Source: Lachnoanaerobaculum sp. ICM7
GTDB taxonomy: Bacteria > Bacillota > Clostridia > Lachnospirales > Lachnospiraceae
Direction of reading: 5' to 3'
DNA length: 64,000 bases
Assembly: GCF_000287675.1 (NCBI RefSeq)
Contig: NZ_ALJL01000021.1
Span: 62,001 to 126,000, forward strand
Shown here piece by piece: positions 17,112-26,324 of the stretch. Positions within the stretch are counted from its first letter, which is position 1. The number at the start of each line of letters is the position of its first letter. Position numbers and translations under genes: made by a program. Below the pieces are notes generated by a model that ran no database searches, had not been told where the DNA came from, and saw nothing but the letters and a program-made list of their open reading frames with translations.

Positions 17112-17810
17112 ATGGTTTATAAAAAGATAAAAGCCGCTTTCTTTGCGGCATTTCCAAATACAATCCCTATTTTGGCCGGATTTTTATTCTTAGGTATTGC
17201 CTATGGCATATATATGAATCAATCCGGTTTTAAATTTTACTATCCGATGTTTATGAGTTTTATCATATTTGCAGGCTCTGTGGAGTTTGCTACCGTTTCG
17301 TGGTTGCTTGGGAGCTTTGATCCTGTAAATATCTTCTTCCTTACTCTTATGATAAATGCAAGGCATTTATTCTACGGGCTTTCGATGCTTGAAAAATATA
17401 ATATTCCGGGATGGAAGAAACTTTATTTAATTTACGGCATGTGTGATGAGTCCTTCTCAATTAATGCCACGGTAGATGTTCCAAAAGAAATTGATAAGGG
17501 CTGGTTTATGTTCTTTGTAACCATGTTAAACCAGATATATTGGGTAGCAGGTGCTACTATAGGCGGAATATTCGGAAGCTTTATCCCCTTTGATACCAAA
17601 GGAATAGAATTTGTTATGACTGCACTCTTTGTGGTTATATTCCTTGAAAATTGGCTTAAAGAAAAGGATCACAGCGCCTCTGTTATCGGACTTTTTATTT
17701 CATTTATATGTCTTATAATTTTTAAGGGTACAAATTTTATCATTCCTTCAATGATTATAATACTTAGTGTACTTACATTACTTAGAGGGAGATTGGAAAA
17801 ACATGAGTAA
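17112..17810 (+). CDS. azlC: AzlC-type branched-chain amino acid exporter, large subunit
   Basis: Membrane protein of 232 residues, large subunit of the two-part AzlCD exporter for branched-chain amino acids. Typical AzlC features are the N-terminal FPNTIPILAGFLFLGIAYG, the PMFMSFIIFAGSVEFATV segment, the motif MINARHLFYGLSM and YGMCDESFS. About six to seven hydrophobic segments are visible. AAGGAG lies just ahead of the ATG. Its last codons overlap the azlD start. Confidence 0.93.
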   Translation: MVYKKIKAAFFAAFPNTIPILAGFLFLGIAYGIYMNQSGFKFYYPMFMSFIIFAGSVEFATVSWLLGSFDPVNIFFLTLMINARHLFYGLSMLEKYNIPGWKKLYLIYGMCDESFSINATVDVPKEIDKGWFMFFVTMLNQIYWVAGATIGGIFGSFIPFDTKGIEFVMTALFVVIFLENWLKEKDHSASVIGLFISFICLIIFKGTNFIIPSMIIILSVLTLLRGRLEKHE

Positions 17811-18132
17811 AATACAACAGCTTATAATAATATTGATAGTGGCATTTGCCACAATGATAACCAGATTTTTACCCTTTATAGTTTTTCCGGCAAACAAGGA
17901 AACTCCTTCATATATAAAGTATCTCGGCAAGGTTTTGCCGGCAGCGGTACTTGGACTTTTAGTGGTATATTCTCTTAAAGATGTATCAATATTTAATGAG
18001 TTCCATGCTTTGCCTGAAGCCATAATCATTGCGGTTATTGTAATATTACATTTTTGGAAAAGGCAGATGATACTTTCTATTTCAGCAGGTACAATACTTT
18101 ATATGTTTCTTATACAATTTATTTTCAAATAA
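17803..18132 (+). CDS. azlD: AzlD-type branched-chain amino acid exporter, small subunit
   Basis: A 109-residue protein with four hydrophobic segments, partner of AzlC. Family marks are the early FATMITRFLPFIVF and the KVLPAAVLGLLVVYSL segment. The ATG at 17803 overlaps the azlC stop by eight bases and has GGAGA upstream; a longer frame from 17767 lacks a site. The overlap implies coupled translation of the two subunits. Confidence 0.92.
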   Translation: MSKIQQLIIILIVAFATMITRFLPFIVFPANKETPSYIKYLGKVLPAAVLGLLVVYSLKDVSIFNEFHALPEAIIIAVIVILHFWKRQMILSISAGTILYMFLIQFIFK

Positions 18133-18195
18133 ATTGCTTGCAATTATTTATTAATTAATATATCTTTATTATAGATTACGCATTTAAGGAGATTT

Positions 18196-19470
18196 ATGAA
18201 AGAGATTGCAAAAAAGGTGAAAGCGGACAGTTTTATTCTTATGGCAAGCAGCAATGAGATGAGAAACAACTGTCTTCAAAATATTATAAATAATTTAAAT
18301 AAAAACAGAGAACATATTCTCTTGGAAAATCAAAAGGATATTGAAAATGCAAAGGCTGAAAATATATCCTCTTCCATACTTTCAAGACTTTTGTTTGATG
18401 AACATAAGATGGATACTGTTATAGCAGGTATCAATGACCTTATAATGATGGAAGATCCTATAGGAAAGATTACATTAAAAAGAGAGCTTGATGCAGGACT
18501 TACACTTACCAGAACAACAACTCCGATAGGTGTTATAGGAGTTATCTTTGAGGCAAGACCTGATGCCCTTGTTCAGATTGCTTCTTTATGTATAAAGAGC
18601 GGAAATGCAGCCATACTTAAAGGCGGCAGTGAAGCAAAGCTTACAAACAGAGCACTTTTTGAAAGTATAAAAGAAGCCGTTTTAGAAGCCGGATTGCCTG
18701 AAAATATACTTATACAGCTTGAAGCCAGAAGTGATGTTGGCGAGTTACTTGGCTGCAGTGAATATGTGGACTTACTTATACCGAGAGGTTCAAACTCTTT
18801 TGTAAAATATATTATGGACAATACAAGTATTCCTGTTATGGGACATGCCGACGGTGTATGTCATACATATGTGGATGAGGACTTTGACCTTGAAAAATCT
18901 GTAAAAATTTTGATAGATGCAAAGACTCAATACCCTTCCGCATGTAATACTACAGAGACTTTGTTGGTTCATGAAAGGGCGGTTTCAAAGCTTTTACCGG
19001 AACTTAATAAAGCATTTGTGGCGGCAGGCATTAAGGTATATGCCGACAATGATGTTTTGTCATATTTTGATAATGCAAATCTTGCAAATGATGAGTCTTT
19101 CCATACGGAATATCTTGAAAAGACTATCAATGTAAAGTCTGTAAAGAGTATTGATGAAGCAATTGTTCATATAAATACATACGGCTCACATCATACAGAT
19201 GCCATACTTACAAATATAGATGCCAATGCAGATTATTTTATGAGCAGGGTTGATTCTGCAAATGTATATAAGAACTGTTCCACAAGATTTGCCGACGGAT
19301 TCAGATACGGTTTCGGAGCCGAGGTGGGTATCAGTACCGGAAAGCTTCATGCCAGAGGTCCTGTAGGTCTTGAAGGTCTTTGTACTTACAAATACAAGCT
19401 CTATGGAAACGGCGATATAGTTGCAGACTATGCAAACGGAAATAAAGAATTTCATTTTAGAGAATTATAA
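18196..19470 (+). CDS. proA: Glutamate-5-semialdehyde (gamma-glutamyl phosphate) reductase
   Basis: Second step of proline biosynthesis: NADPH-dependent reduction of gamma-glutamyl phosphate. The protein (424 residues) is an aldehyde dehydrogenase-fold enzyme with IGVIGVIFEARPDALVQIA (about 111-129), the NADP-binding KSGNAAILKGGSEA, the catalytic Cys250 in YPSACNTTETLL and the C-terminal STGKLHARGPVGLEGL. AAGGAG precedes the ATG. No proB is adjacent, so it is encoded elsewhere or lies outside this window. The gene ends at a convergent terminator. Confidence 0.96.
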   Translation: MKEIAKKVKADSFILMASSNEMRNNCLQNIINNLNKNREHILLENQKDIENAKAENISSSILSRLLFDEHKMDTVIAGINDLIMMEDPIGKITLKRELDAGLTLTRTTTPIGVIGVIFEARPDALVQIASLCIKSGNAAILKGGSEAKLTNRALFESIKEAVLEAGLPENILIQLEARSDVGELLGCSEYVDLLIPRGSNSFVKYIMDNTSIPVMGHADGVCHTYVDEDFDLEKSVKILIDAKTQYPSACNTTETLLVHERAVSKLLPELNKAFVAAGIKVYADNDVLSYFDNANLANDESFHTEYLEKTINVKSVKSIDEAIVHINTYGSHHTDAILTNIDANADYFMSRVDSANVYKNCSTRFADGFRYGFGAEVGISTGKLHARGPVGLEGLCTYKYKLYGNGDIVADYANGNKEFHFREL

Positions 19471-19472
19471 AA

Positions 19473-19491
19473 GGAAGGGTAATCCCCTTCC
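19473..19491. terminator. Convergent terminator between proA and the cell-wall-binding gene
   Basis: GGAAGGG (19473-19479) pairs with CCCTTCC (19485-19491), with CTCTTTTAT after it on the plus strand and TTTTATAATTC on the minus strand, so it can serve both genes. Confidence 0.7.
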
Positions 19492-19501
19492 TCTTTTATA
19501 C

Positions 19502-20698
19502 TTATCTTACCCATGCACCGTTTGCGCCGAGTCTGAATGAATCAACTGTTGTATTTGTAGCCATATATCCTGAGCCCGGATAGAAATAGTACCAGTTTCC
19601 GCTGATCTGTGTCCATCCCTCACACATAGCACCGTTGCTGTCAAGGTAGTAATACTTTCCGTCACTGCTGTGAAGCCATGTATTGCTGAGCATCTTACCT
19701 CTTGGAACCTCCGCATTCATATAATACCACTTACCGTTTGACTGCTGCCAACCTGTTGTCATATGTCCGTAGGAATTCATATAATAATACTCTCCTTCGA
19801 CCTTCTGCCAACCTGTAAGCATTCTGCCTGCATCATCAAAAAGATACCATTTATCTGCTATATATTCCCATCCGTTTGTCTTAAGACTTCCGTCAGGGAA
19901 TCTGAAATACCATGTATCTCCGGATTTATTCCAGCCTACTCCGCTTCCTACCTGAGTTGTTACATTGTTATTTCCTGTTGATACATTTGAAGCATCCAGA
20001 TAGAATTCATCTGAAGTAATCCACTCGGAATGTCTTCCATAGTCCTTGTCTCCATGTGAAACAGTTCTGATTCTGAACTTATATGTACCCTTTTGAGTCA
20101 TATCGTTTCTGAAATTATAATTGCTGCCCTTGTAGTTTTCAACTCTTGTGACCTGTGTACTTCCACGCAACAGTATAAGTTCATAGTATCCTGAAGTCTC
20201 AGAGGGTTCATCCCATTTGGCAATACCTATACCGCTGTCCTTCCACTCTACATCCTCAGGAGCTTCATAAGTTCCCTTTAACGGATTTAACTTGATATTT
20301 ACTACCAAATCACCGTTTTTCTTGGATGAAGAAAGAAACTTTCCACCGTTCACAGATATGTTTGAAGATGAATATGTACCCTTAAATGAATAGTCACTGT
20401 TTGCTTCCAAAGTTATTTTCATCTTTACTTCATCACCTATGTTCAGGCTGCTTCTTCCGCTTGTAATCTCGGCATCCGCTATATTGAATCTGTCGGATGT
20501 GGTATATACATTTATATCTCCGCCTGAGCTACTTCCGTAGTTTATACTTAGATTATCTGTACGATCTCCTATGCTCAAATCCGAATTTACTTTTATCGTG
20601 ACTGAGCTAATAGTTTTATTTGCAGCATAAGCAGGTTTTGATAAAAGTGAACATAATAAAATAGTTCCGAAAATAGCTATTTTTTTAGCTAACCTCAT
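19502..20698 (-). CDS. Secreted cell-wall-binding repeat protein (paralog of 59815-60858)
   Basis: A 398-residue exported surface protein. Signal peptide of about 25 residues (basic MRLAKKIAIFG, hydrophobic core, cleavage after KPAYA). Residues about 30-150 form a Ser/Thr/Asn-rich beta domain, about 150-235 a fibronectin-like segment (YELILLRGSTQVTRVENYKG, GTYKFRIRTVSHGDKD), and from about 255 to the end there are roughly six choline-binding/glucan-binding-type repeats with GW and WYY patterns such as TGWQKVEGEYYYMNSYGHM. These anchor proteins to teichoic acid or glycan. AAGGAGG precedes the ATG. The same architecture recurs in the gene at 59815. Ligand unknown. Confidence 0.85.
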   Translation of the reverse strand: MRLAKKIAIFGTILLCSLLSKPAYAANKTISSVTIKVNSDLSIGDRTDNLSINYGSSSGGDINVYTTSDRFNIADAEITSGRSSLNIGDEVKMKITLEANSDYSFKGTYSSSNISVNGGKFLSSSKKNGDLVVNIKLNPLKGTYEAPEDVEWKDSGIGIAKWDEPSETSGYYELILLRGSTQVTRVENYKGSNYNFRNDMTQKGTYKFRIRTVSHGDKDYGRHSEWITSDEFYLDASNVSTGNNNVTTQVGSGVGWNKSGDTWYFRFPDGSLKTNGWEYIADKWYLFDDAGRMLTGWQKVEGEYYYMNSYGHMTTGWQQSNGKWYYMNAEVPRGKMLSNTWLHSSDGKYYYLDSNGAMCEGWTQISGNWYYFYPGSGYMATNTTVDSFRLGANGAWVR

Positions 20699-20819
20699 AT
20701 ATTCCTCCTTATATTTTTTATATCATATCATCCGATACAAATATATTTATAATATAAGTATATGTAATTTGAGTGTATATGTACAGTTAAAATTTTCTTA
20801 CTTATTCATATCTTTTGAC

Positions 20820-21392
20820 TCAAATTTTATTCAGAATATATTCAATCAAATGTTGCTTAAAATAAACTTCGAGTACAATATCTGATAAAAAGGTAAACAA
20901 CTCAACATTTTCGTCTTTTTTGTCAAAACCATTTACTCTCTTTTTTGCATACTCAAGTCTTTTTTTCAAATCATCTACAATCTCGTTTTTTTTGTCATCC
21001 TCTATGTGAATCAACATATCATAGAGCTGCGAAAGGGACTCATCTCCCTTTCCGAAATCATTGTATATACTTAAGTCACAGAGCCTTTTAATATCCGCAA
21101 AGGAAAGTACATTCTTGTAAAAATATATAAGTATAAGAAGCATCACATGATTCTTGGTATATTTTTTCTTATCGGAAGGCGGCAAAAGCTTGTTCTTCGT
21201 ATAATTATTGATCATGGTTTTTGTAAGAAGCTTATCATCCTCCTCTCGTTTGAAACTCTCAAGCTTCTCATCAATAAAACTTGTCATCTGATCCATATAC
21301 AAAGAAATATCAGGAATATCTTCCGATTTTACAATATCCAAGCCCTCAAAATGCTTTATCATATCATTGATAATCTCTTTATTAGTTTTCAT
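20820..21392 (-). CDS. DUF1836 family putative DNA-binding protein
   Basis: A 190-residue protein with the DUF1836 core: LTKTMINNYTKNKLLPPSDKKKYTKNHVM (about 58-86, written in part), a MerR-like helix-turn-helix, then LLILIYFYKNVLSFADIKRL. The family is widespread in Clostridia as presumed regulators. I start it at the ATG at 21392 (MKTNKEIIND), although its ribosome site is weak; the frame reaches 21437 through a hydrophobic stretch that looks non-coding. It stands alone between the surface protein and the phosphoglycerate mutase gene. Confidence 0.8.
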   Translation of the reverse strand: MKTNKEIINDMIKHFEGLDIVKSEDIPDISLYMDQMTSFIDEKLESFKREEDDKLLTKTMINNYTKNKLLPPSDKKKYTKNHVMLLILIYFYKNVLSFADIKRLCDLSIYNDFGKGDESLSQLYDMLIHIEDDKKNEIVDDLKKRLEYAKKRVNGFDKKDENVELFTFLSDIVLEVYFKQHLIEYILNKI

Positions 21393-21437
21393 AACATCAG
21401 TATATAGTATTAAAAACCATATATCAAGTAAAATCAA

Positions 21438-21458
21438 AGAGTCGCCATAAGCGACTCT
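21438..21458 (-). terminator. Terminator after apgM
   Basis: AGAGTCGC (21438-21445) and GCGACTCT (21451-21458) form an 8-bp stem; the minus-strand transcript continues TTTGATTTTA. Confidence 0.7.
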
Positions 21459-21463
21459 ATAGC

Positions 21464-22666
21464 TTACAATTTATTATTGATAAACTTCTCTAAAAGTGTA
21501 TATCCTTCCTCTATAAATATTCCGGATTCTTTTGCATTCTTTTCTGTATAGTTTATTGCAACATTCGCCTCATTATTTGATCTGTATATCTTAAAAGGAA
21601 CAGGGTCTGAAGAATGAGTCTTGGTCTCAATAGGTGTTGGATGATCCGGCATTATAAGCATTGCAAAATCTTCATTTGCTTCTCTAAGTGCCTCACAAAG
21701 AGGTCCTACAACTTTCTCATCAATTCTTTCCACCGCTAATATCTTACCTTCAGTATCTCCATGATGTCCGCACTCATCCGGTCCTTCAAGATGAATATAT
21801 AAGAAATCATTTCCGTCCTCAAGCAAGGTCTTTTTAGCAGCTGCAAGTTTCCCCTCATAATTGGTATCCACAGTACCTGTTGCACCTTCTACATCAATGC
21901 TCTCCATTCCTGCGCTGATACCGATACCCTTTATAAGATCCACAGCTGAGATAACAGCACCTTTAAGATCGTTTTTCTTTTCAAAGTTTTCTACATTAGG
22001 TTTTGTACCCTCTCCCCAAAGCCATATGGAGTTTGCAGGATTCTTACCCTCCGCCTTTCTCTTTAAGTTCACAGGATGATCCTTTAAAATACTGTAGCTT
22101 CTTTCCATAAGAGATAAAATCTTATCATTTTTCGGCAAGTATTCACCTATTACTCTGTCGGATATATCATGTGGAGGTGTAAGATCAAGTCCGGTCTTTC
22201 CGTTGTCCCATATCAAACAATGTCTGTATGATATTCCGGGATAAAACTTGAATTCATCATCTCCAAGCTCTCTTTCCACCGCTTCAATAAGCTCTCTTGC
22301 CTCCTCACTGGATATCTCACCTGCAGAATAGTCAAACATCGTTCTTTTTTTCGGGTCCTCATCATCTGATAGAGTAACAAGATTACATCTTATTGCAACA
22401 TCTGTTTCTTTCATGTTTATGCCGATGCTTACAGCTTCAAGCGGTGATCTACCCGTATAGCACTTAAGAGGATCATATCCCATTACTGCAAGGTTTGCCA
22501 CATCACTTCCCGGCTTTAGCTCCTTCGGCACTGTTCTTGCCATACCGAGCACACCCTTAAGCCCGTCAATATGTGGCTTTTTAGCTACATCAAGTATTGT
22601 CTTATTGCCAAGTTCAGGAATATCTTTATCCGCCATTCCGTCTCCAAGTATAACTATGTATTTCAT
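21464..22666 (-). CDS. apgM: Cofactor-independent phosphoglycerate mutase (archaeal type)
   Basis: Interconverts 3- and 2-phosphoglycerate, or acts as a related phosphonomutase-type enzyme; 400 residues, alkaline phosphatase superfamily. Metal and nucleophile motifs are visible: ILGDGMADKDIPELG at the start, GSDVANLAVMGYDP with the catalytic Ser (about 55), HLEGPDECGHHGD and MPDHPTPIETKTHSSDPVP near the end. I use the ATG at 22666, with AAGGTGG five bases upstream, not the GTG at 22675. It lies downstream of the amino acid ABC transporter genes (17-base gap) and may be cotranscribed with them. Confidence 0.92.
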   Translation of the reverse strand: MKYIVILGDGMADKDIPELGNKTILDVAKKPHIDGLKGVLGMARTVPKELKPGSDVANLAVMGYDPLKCYTGRSPLEAVSIGINMKETDVAIRCNLVTLSDDEDPKKRTMFDYSAGEISSEEARELIEAVERELGDDEFKFYPGISYRHCLIWDNGKTGLDLTPPHDISDRVIGEYLPKNDKILSLMERSYSILKDHPVNLKRKAEGKNPANSIWLWGEGTKPNVENFEKKNDLKGAVISAVDLIKGIGISAGMESIDVEGATGTVDTNYEGKLAAAKKTLLEDGNDFLYIHLEGPDECGHHGDTEGKILAVERIDEKVVGPLCEALREANEDFAMLIMPDHPTPIETKTHSSDPVPFKIYRSNNEANVAINYTEKNAKESGIFIEEGYTLLEKFINNKL

Positions 22667-22683
22667 ATTATCCACCTTTTTGT

Positions 22684-23439
22684 TTATTTGCTTAATGCAC
22701 CTATAAAGTTCTTCATTCTTTCATTAGTTGATGCAAAGACTTCCTCAGGAGTTCCCGACTCAACTATCACTCCGTCAGACATAAATATTACCTTGTCGGA
22801 TATTTCTTTAGCAAACGCCATCTCATGTGTAACAATGACCATGGCAATTTTTAAATCGGACAAAGATTTTATTACTCTGAGAACTTCTCCCGTAAGCTCC
22901 GGATCGAGTGCGGATGTCGGCTCATCGAAGAAAAGTATCTTCGGATTTAGCGCCAATGCTCTGGCAATAGCGACTCTTTGAGACTGACCGCCTGAAAGCT
23001 GATAAGGATATGCTTCGGCTCTGTCCTCAAGCCCCATCTTCTTTAGCAGAGAAAAGGCTTCTTCTTTCACTTCTTCCTTATCCCTTTTTTGTACTCTTAT
23101 CGGTGCATCACAGATATTTTGCAATACATTCATATGTGGGAAGAGATTGAAGTTTTGGAATACAAGGCCGAAGCATTCAGAAATTTCTTTCAATTTACTC
23201 TGGCTCTCATAAACCGCCTTACCGCCTACACTTTTACAAACCGAGTTTCCGTTATAGCTAAGTTCTCCGTCATCCATTTCTTCCAATAATGTAGCACAGC
23301 GCAAAAGTGTGGATTTGCCTGAACCTGACGGACCTATAATACTCAAAATTTCACCTTCTTTTACTTCCAGTGATATATCCTTTAAAATTTCCACACCGCC
23401 AAAGGATTTCTTTACTGATTTCATACTTAATAATGACAT
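22684..23439 (-). CDS. Polar amino acid ABC transporter, ATP-binding protein
   Basis: GlnQ/HisP-type ATPase of about 251 residues. Walker [16 protein letters not shown] (about 34-48), Q-loop [12 protein letters not shown], signature [17 protein letters not shown], Walker [15 protein letters not shown] and the H-loop VTHEM are all present. The GTG at 23445 is in frame but the ATG at 23439 has a better site (TAGGTGATT overlapping the permease stop). It completes an importer with the permease at 23446 and the binding protein at 24252. Confidence 0.95.
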   Translation of the reverse strand: MSLLSMKSVKKSFGGVEILKDISLEVKEGEILSIIGPSGSGKSTLLRCATLLEEMDDGELSYNGNSVCKSVGGKAVYESQSKLKEISECFGLVFQNFNLFPHMNVLQNICDAPIRVQKRDKEEVKEEAFSLLKKMGLEDRAEAYPYQLSGGQSQRVAIARALALNPKILFFDEPTSALDPELTGEVLRVIKSLSDLKIAMVIVTHEMAFAKEISDKVIFMSDGVIVESGTPEEVFASTNERMKNFIGALSK

Positions 23440-23445
23440 AATCAC

Positions 23446-24096
23446 CTACTTGTAATATTCTAATTTCTTCTCTATTGCTTCCATTACAAACGCTACTATT
23501 AAATTAAATATATAATAGAACAATGCGGCGCACACAAAGGGTAACATACTTGTTGTACTGCTTGCGAGTGCCTTTGCCATTGTAAACATCTCGGCCACGC
23601 TTATTGTAAAGGCCAAAGATGTATCCTTTACCAAAGTTATTACCTCATTTGTTATAGACGGTAAAATTCTCTTTATTACCTGTGGCAGTATTATAACAAA
23701 GAAAGTCTGAGATTTACTATATCCCAATATCTTTGCGGCTTCGTACTGTCCGCTTGGCATGGACTGAATTCCGCTCCTGTATATCTCTGCAAAATATGCC
23801 GCATAATTTACCACAAAACCTATTATGGTAGCAACTATTCTGTAATTTCCCGATGTGGACACTCCGAAAATATAATATGGTCCGAAGTATACAACCATCA
23901 GCTGTAACATAAGCGGTGTACCGCGCATTATTGAAATATATATCTTGCACAGATATGAAATAAACTTTATTTTACTCAATCTGCCGAAGGCAACCAACAA
24001 TCCCAGCGGAAGTGAAAGTAACAGTGTGACAAAAAATATCTGTATACTGACCAACATTCCGGGTACAAGCTTTAATGCAATATCAAGAATATTCAT
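23446..24096 (-). CDS. Polar amino acid ABC transporter, permease
   Basis: HisM/GlnP-type permease, 216 residues with about five membrane segments. Family marks are SIMRGTPLMLQLMVVYFG (about 58-75), and the EAA loop EAAKILGYSKSQTFFVIILPQ (written in part; about 118-138). A single permease gene suggests a homodimer. GGAG lies seven bases ahead of the ATG. It is separated from the binding-protein gene by a terminator-like hairpin. Confidence 0.93.
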   Translation of the reverse strand: MNILDIALKLVPGMLVSIQIFFVTLLLSLPLGLLVAFGRLSKIKFISYLCKIYISIMRGTPLMLQLMVVYFGPYYIFGVSTSGNYRIVATIIGFVVNYAAYFAEIYRSGIQSMPSGQYEAAKILGYSKSQTFFVIILPQVIKRILPSITNEVITLVKDTSLAFTISVAEMFTMAKALASSTTSMLPFVCAALFYYIFNLIVAFVMEAIEKKLEYYK

Positions 24097-24220
24097 AAAA
24101 TCTCCAATCAGTGTAAATATCTTACTATTATATCCTTTATTTTACAATCCTACCATAAGTTATTTCTTAAAGCTTTGCAGAATTGCAAAATAAAAGTCTT
24201 ATATCTATAAGAAAAAGAAA

Positions 24221-24244
24221 ACGCCGGCATATATCTGTCGGCGT
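24221..24244 (-). terminator. Attenuating terminator after the amino acid binding-protein gene
   Basis: ACGCCGGCA (24221-24229) pairs with TGTCGGCGT (24236-24244), one G-T pair; the minus-strand transcript runs on TTTTCTTTTTC. Partial read-through here would make binding protein in excess over permease and ATPase, a common arrangement. Confidence 0.7.
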
Positions 24245-24251
24245 CTTAATT

Positions 24252-25097
24252 TTACTCTAAAGTTGTAACATCCTTACCAAACCATTTTTCTGAAATAGTT
24301 TTCATTGTTCCGTCCGCTTTCATATCTTCAAGTGCTTTTTGTACTTCATTTTTTAAAGTTTCATTTCCAAGCTTAAATCCGACACCGTATTCCTCACTTG
24401 AAAGAGGTGTATCAAGTACTGTAAATCCGTTTCCGCCTCTCTTTGTAATCTGATAGTTTGCTACTACACTGTCCATTGCAATGGCATCCACACCACCCAT
24501 CTCAAGATCCATAAAACCTGTATTATAATCCGCTACAGTCTGTAATTTACCGAAAGTATTTGCAAGTTCGGTGTTTTCCTTCAATGCCGCCTCTGCTGAT
24601 GAATCTGTCTGAACCTCTACAGTCTTTCCTGCAAGATCCTCTATTGAATCAATACTTGAATCTGATTTTACAACAAATACCTGATCGTTTTTCATATATG
24701 GCTTTGACCATGTGTACTTATCTTCTCTACCCTGAATACTGAAGCCGTTCCAGATACAGTCAATATTTCCCGATGTAAGCTCCATATCCTTTGCATCCCA
24801 TGATATAGGCTGATATTTGATCTCCTTGCCCATTCTCTTTGCAACCTCTGCGGCAAGCTCAAGGTCAAATCCTGTGAACTCTCCGTCGTCTCCTACAAAG
24901 CCCATAGGTGGAAAGTCCTGATCAAATCCAACTGTAAAAGTAGTCTTATTTTCTGATGCCGCTGTGGTGGTCTCATCCGCCTTGCTCTCCACTGCGCTTG
25001 TATCGGCTGATGCTGAAGTGCTCTCTGCAGTCTTTGCTGATGAACAACCTGCTAACATAATTGTTGCTAAGATTCCAAGTAAATAAATTTTTTTCAT
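24252..25097 (-). CDS. Polar amino acid ABC transporter, substrate-binding lipoprotein
   Basis: A 281-residue lipoprotein: hydrophobic leader and lipobox LAGC with the modified Cys at about 18, then an acidic Ser/Thr/Ala linker to about residue 50. The mature part is a type 2 periplasmic-binding fold (SBP_bac_3): TVGFDQDFPPMGFVGDDGEFTG, GFDLELAAEVAKRMG, then NIDCIWNGFSIQGRED and the C-terminal KWFGKDV. Such proteins bind cystine, glutamine or similar polar amino acids; the exact ligand cannot be read from sequence. It is the first gene of the transporter operon. Confidence 0.93.
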   Translation of the reverse strand: MKKIYLLGILATIMLAGCSSAKTAESTSASADTSAVESKADETTTAASENKTTFTVGFDQDFPPMGFVGDDGEFTGFDLELAAEVAKRMGKEIKYQPISWDAKDMELTSGNIDCIWNGFSIQGREDKYTWSKPYMKNDQVFVVKSDSSIDSIEDLAGKTVEVQTDSSAEAALKENTELANTFGKLQTVADYNTGFMDLEMGGVDAIAMDSVVANYQITKRGGNGFTVLDTPLSSEEYGVGFKLGNETLKNEVQKALEDMKADGTMKTISEKWFGKDVTTLE

Positions 25098-25148
25098 AAA
25101 TACACCTCATAACTTTCTTTGACTTTCTTTTTCTCTTTATAGTTCATT

Positions 25149-25205
25149 ATGGTAGCATACTAAAGTATATCTGTCAACACTTTATTTTACTACCATGATA
25201 AAGTG
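25149..25205 (-). promoter_or_regulatory. Promoter and operator-like repeats of the amino acid transporter
   Basis: On the minus strand TTGACA (25172-25177), 17 bases, TACCAT (25149-25154). The spacer holds a palindrome ATACTAAAGTAT (25157-25168). Further repeats flank it: ATGGTAG/CTACCAT (25149-25155, 25190-25196) and CACTTTAT/ATAAAGTG (25179-25186, 25198-25205). Such overlapping symmetry around a consensus -35 suggests repressor control by a regulator that I cannot identify. Confidence 0.6.
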
Positions 25206-25355
25206 TAATTATCAATACATTATCTCTCTACTATAGTATAGAAATATTTTATACTTATATAAAAAGAGCCGCTATACCAATCAAATTCTATAATATATAT
25301 TGATCATCTGCTCAACTCATATTATAGACTTTTGTATAACAGCTCTTGTAAAAAT

Positions 25356-26324
25356 TTATTTATCGTAAGAATTGTCTTTTAAATGTACTTCCAACTGATT
25401 GTAAGGAATCTCTATTCCGTTTTTATCAAATTTAACCTTAATTTCTTCTATAAGGCCCCATTTGACGGTCCAATAATCATCAGTCTTACACCAGGCTCTT
25501 CCACCAAGGATTACGGCAGATGATGCCAAATCGCTAACATATGTTAAAATCTCTTTATTTTTTAATATCAGCCCGTTTTCATCAATGGCGTCTTTTATAA
25601 GCTTCTTTGCCTTTCTGATATCGGAATCATATGACACACCTACTTGAATATCTATTCTCCTGGTATCATTTGCAGTAACATTTGTTATAACATCGTTTGC
25701 AAGCGCACCGTTGGGTATGGATATTCTCTTATTATCGGCCGTCAAAAGTATTGTATATATTACTCCTATTGTATCTACAATACCCTCGGCCTTCGGTGTA
25801 ATTATATAATCACCTCTGACAAAAGGCCTGCTGACAAGTATTATCATTCCACCTGCAAAGTTGCTTAAGCTTCCCTGCCATGCAAGTCCTATCGCAACAC
25901 CTGCAGAACCAAGTATCGCTACCACACTGCCCTGATTTACTCCCAGTCTCCCGGCCAGTCCAAGTACTACCATGGCGTACAGTAATACTTTCAGCGTAGA
26001 CAGAAGAAACTTTCTTACAGTCAAATCAACATTTATCTTTTTCAGAAACTTTTCAAGCATTCGTGATAAAAATTTTATCACCTGACCGGCAATAATAAAT
26101 GTAATTATCACTATTACAATATTATAGGCTATTGCCAATAATACCGGAGAAAGCTCTTTTAAAGTCTGCATCATAACACTTGGTTTAAGCTTTTCTATAT
26201 CCTGTGCTACAGACTCGGCAACTTCACTTTCAGAAATACTCGGTAAACTTGAACTTATTTCACCGGTCATATAAATTCCGGTAAAGCTTTTTAATATATT
26301 ATAAAAATCCACTATTTCGCCCAC
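25356..26324 (-). CDS. mscS: Small-conductance mechanosensitive channel (MscS family)
   Basis: Inner-membrane osmotic safety valve. About 322 residues with three hydrophobic segments (about 55-155), then the MscS pore/beta region: ILGSAGVAIGLAWQGSLSNF, GGMIILVSRPFVRGDYI and RRIDIQVGVSYDSDI, and the alpha-beta C-terminus ending near YNQLEVHLKD. The frame starts with a GTG at 26324, overlapping the glgB end by 13 bases; a second GTG at 26309 is possible. There is no strong ribosome site, so translation is probably coupled to glgB. Confidence 0.92.
   Translation of the reverse strand: MGEIVDFYNILKSFTGIYMTGEISSSLPSISESEVAESVAQDIEKLKPSVMMQTLKELSPVLLAIAYNIVIVIITFIIAGQVIKFLSRMLEKFLKKINVDLTVRKFLLSTLKVLLYAMVVLGLAGRLGVNQGSVVAILGSAGVAIGLAWQGSLSNFAGGMIILVSRPFVRGDYIITPKAEGIVDTIGVIYTILLTADNKRISIPNGALANDVITNVTANDTRRIDIQVGVSYDSDIRKAKKLIKDAIDENGLILKNKEILTYVSDLASSAVILGGRAWCKTDDYWTVKWGLIEEIKVKFDKNGIEIPYNQLEVHLKDNSYDK

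Noticed and set aside
25098-25250. T-box or amino acid riboswitch ahead of the ABC transporter
   Set aside because: The promoter lies close to the gene, leaving a short leader without the T-box core; the symmetry fits a protein operator better.
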